A DNA stretch of 64,000 nt, from the NCBI RefSeq assembly GCF_903645315.1, contig NZ_CAHJXL010000001.1:930001-994000 (forward strand). The letters are read 5' to 3'. Numbering within the stretch: the first letter of the stretch is position 1; each line of letters begins with the position of its first letter. This document shows, one piece after another, positions 63,043 through 64,000 of the stretch. This stretch comes from Victivallis sp. Marseille-Q1083 (GTDB lineage Bacteria > Verrucomicrobiota > Lentisphaeria > Victivallales > Victivallaceae). A program made the translations under genes and the position numbers. The notes beneath the pieces were generated by a model that had not been told where the DNA came from, did no database searches, and saw only the letters and a program-made list of their open reading frames with translations.

Positions 63043-64000
63043 TTACTCGGCGAACTCGTCGAAGATCAACACCTCGCGTTTATTGCCGCCCGGCTGGGCC
63101 GGCCCGACCAATCCGCGCTCTTCGAACAAATCGATCAATTCCGCCGCCCGGTTGTAACCGATCTTCAGCCGCCGCTGCAGATAACTCGTACTCGCCTTGC
63201 GGTCGACGACGATGACTTCCAGCGCCCGCGCCACCAGCGAATCGTCGCCCGGCTGCAGGTACCTTTCCACCAGCGGTCCATATTCCGGCGCATCGTCGAT
63301 CGACGCCTCATCGCCGTCGCCGTCCTCTTTTTCCTCAGCCACCACCCGGGTATCGAACTGCTGGCTGCACTGGCTGGAAATAAATTCGACGATCTTGATG
63401 ATGTCGGCGTCGTCCACCATCGCCCCCTGGATACGCTCCAGATCGGCGCAGCCCGGCGGCACGAACAACATGTCGCCGCGCCCGAGCAGCGTTTCAGCGC
63501 CCGGTTTATCCAGAATCACCCGGCTGTCGATCAGCGAACCGACCTGGAAGGCGATCCGGGTCGGCAAGTTGGCCTTGATCACGCCGGTGATGATGTTGGT
63601 CGACGGCCGCTGGGTGGCGATGACGATATGGATGCCGGCCGCCCGTCCCTTCTGGGCGATCTTGGCAATCGACGTCTCGACATCGCCTTTGGCCTCGCTC
63701 ATCATCACGTCGGCCAATTCGTCGAGGATGATGATCAGCACCGGCATTTTTTCCGGAATCGGCTGCCCTTCGTCGTCCCACTGAATTTCCCCGGACTGCG
63801 GGCGCGAATTGAATCCCTTGAGATTCTTGACCCGGGCAGCGGCCAGCACCCGATAACGCCGCTCCATCTCATTGACCGCCCAGCGCAGCGCCAGCGGCAC
63901 TTTGCTGGCGTCGTTGACCACCGGGGTGATCAGGTGCGGCAGGGTTTTATAGGCCTCCATTTCCACCACCTTGGGGTCGACCAGGATCAGACGGAGTTCA
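63043..64000 (-). CDS. ftsK: DNA translocase FtsK/SpoIIIE, C-terminal part
   Basis: The frame is open to the window edge (about 319 residues seen), so the N-terminal membrane part and Walker A lie outside. Visible: LILVDPKVVEMEAY..LPHLITPVV, Walker B VLIIILDELADVMM, ATQRPSTNIITGVIKANLPTRIAFQV, LDKPGAETLLGRGDMLF, and the gamma winged helix (ALEVIVVDRKASTSYLQRRLKIGYNRAAELIDLFEERGLVGPAQPGGNKREVLI), which reads KOPS-type sites. FtsK pumps chromosomal DNA at the division septum. Confidence 0.96.
   Translation of the reverse strand, partial: ELRLILVDPKVVEMEAYKTLPHLITPVVNDASKVPLALRWAVNEMERRYRVLAAARVKNLKGFNSRPQSGEIQWDDEGQPIPEKMPVLIIILDELADVMMSEAKGDVETSIAKIAQKGRAAGIHIVIATQRPSTNIITGVIKANLPTRIAFQVGSLIDSRVILDKPGAETLLGRGDMLFVPPGCADLERIQGAMVDDADIIKIVEFISSQCSQQFDTRVVAEEKEDGDGDEASIDDAPEYGPLVERYLQPGDDSLVARALEVIVVDRKASTSYLQRRLKIGYNRAAELIDLFEERGLVGPAQPGGNKREVLIFDEFAE

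Overview
The window is about 64 kb of GC-rich (roughly 58-60% by eye), densely coded bacterial chromosome. Its style fits the Lentisphaerota (Victivallis-type) branch of the PVC group. The grounds are three separate genes for DUF1559-like pseudopilins with an almost identical [24 protein letters not shown] start, each sitting with secreted glycan-degrading or regulatory genes; a complete Gram-negative cell-envelope set (lipoproteins, SurA-like foldase, RND pump); and a RicT-type PSP1 protein. The phylum is an inference from gene style; there is no rRNA here to confirm it.

Region by region. 1-3670 (+): end of a PgpH-type HD phosphodiesterase, ybeY, a Cys-rich lipoprotein and mazG, all overlapping. 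3709-7579 (-): pdxA, a membrane protein with a decayed spermidine-synthase-like core, and a SurA-like foldase. 7861-9591: ribosomal protein S1. 10023-13480 (-): the fatty-acid operon fabD-fabG-acpP-fabF, with its own promoter and terminator. 13762-18526 (+): trpS, galK, grpE-dnaJ, smpB. 18856-21135 (+): an autoregulated-looking metal-cluster operon (DUF134-NifX fusion, Mrp/NBP35 ATPase) and a histidine phosphatase. 21191-32773 (+): a polysaccharide-type locus with a LacI regulator and two identical operators, a stand-alone alpha/alpha-barrel protein, a pseudopilin, two ~1060-residue secreted paralogues carrying the same barrel, and an SSS symporter. 32861-34371 (-): a radical SAM/SPASM enzyme preceded by a 36-residue peptide gene, a candidate peptide-modification system. 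34552-34741 (-): two identical tRNA-Glu(TTC). 35155-40552 (+): two MarR regulators and an RND pump (adaptor and permease). 40699-41805: zinc alcohol dehydrogenase. 42141-43017 (-): a second pseudopilin under two palindromic operators. 43674-46916 (+): ricT, a membrane HExxH protein, a Nif3-like protein and a lipoprotein. 47282-59507 (+): a sialic-acid/amino-sugar-type locus (GH123-like/DUF4091 with a CBM9-like module, secreted EEP hydrolase, GPH-type symporter, Asp-box sialidase, NanA-like aldolase, GntR regulator, third pseudopilin, DUF4838 protein), with visibly lower third-position GC than its surroundings. 59602-64000 (-): XRE/DUF3796 pair, ABC-F ATPase, RodZ-like protein and the C-terminal part of FtsK.

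The two sugar loci look parallel: a regulator, secreted multi-domain glycan-binding or hydrolysing proteins, an inner-membrane symporter, cytoplasmic enzymes, and in each case one pseudopilin inside the operon. The most promising undescribed elements are the short peptide/radical SAM pair at 32861-34203, the uncharacterised alpha/alpha-barrel family at 22375-30784, and the repeated coupling of pseudopilins to sugar-responsive regulation. No CRISPR array, insertion sequence, integrase or phage gene was recognised.
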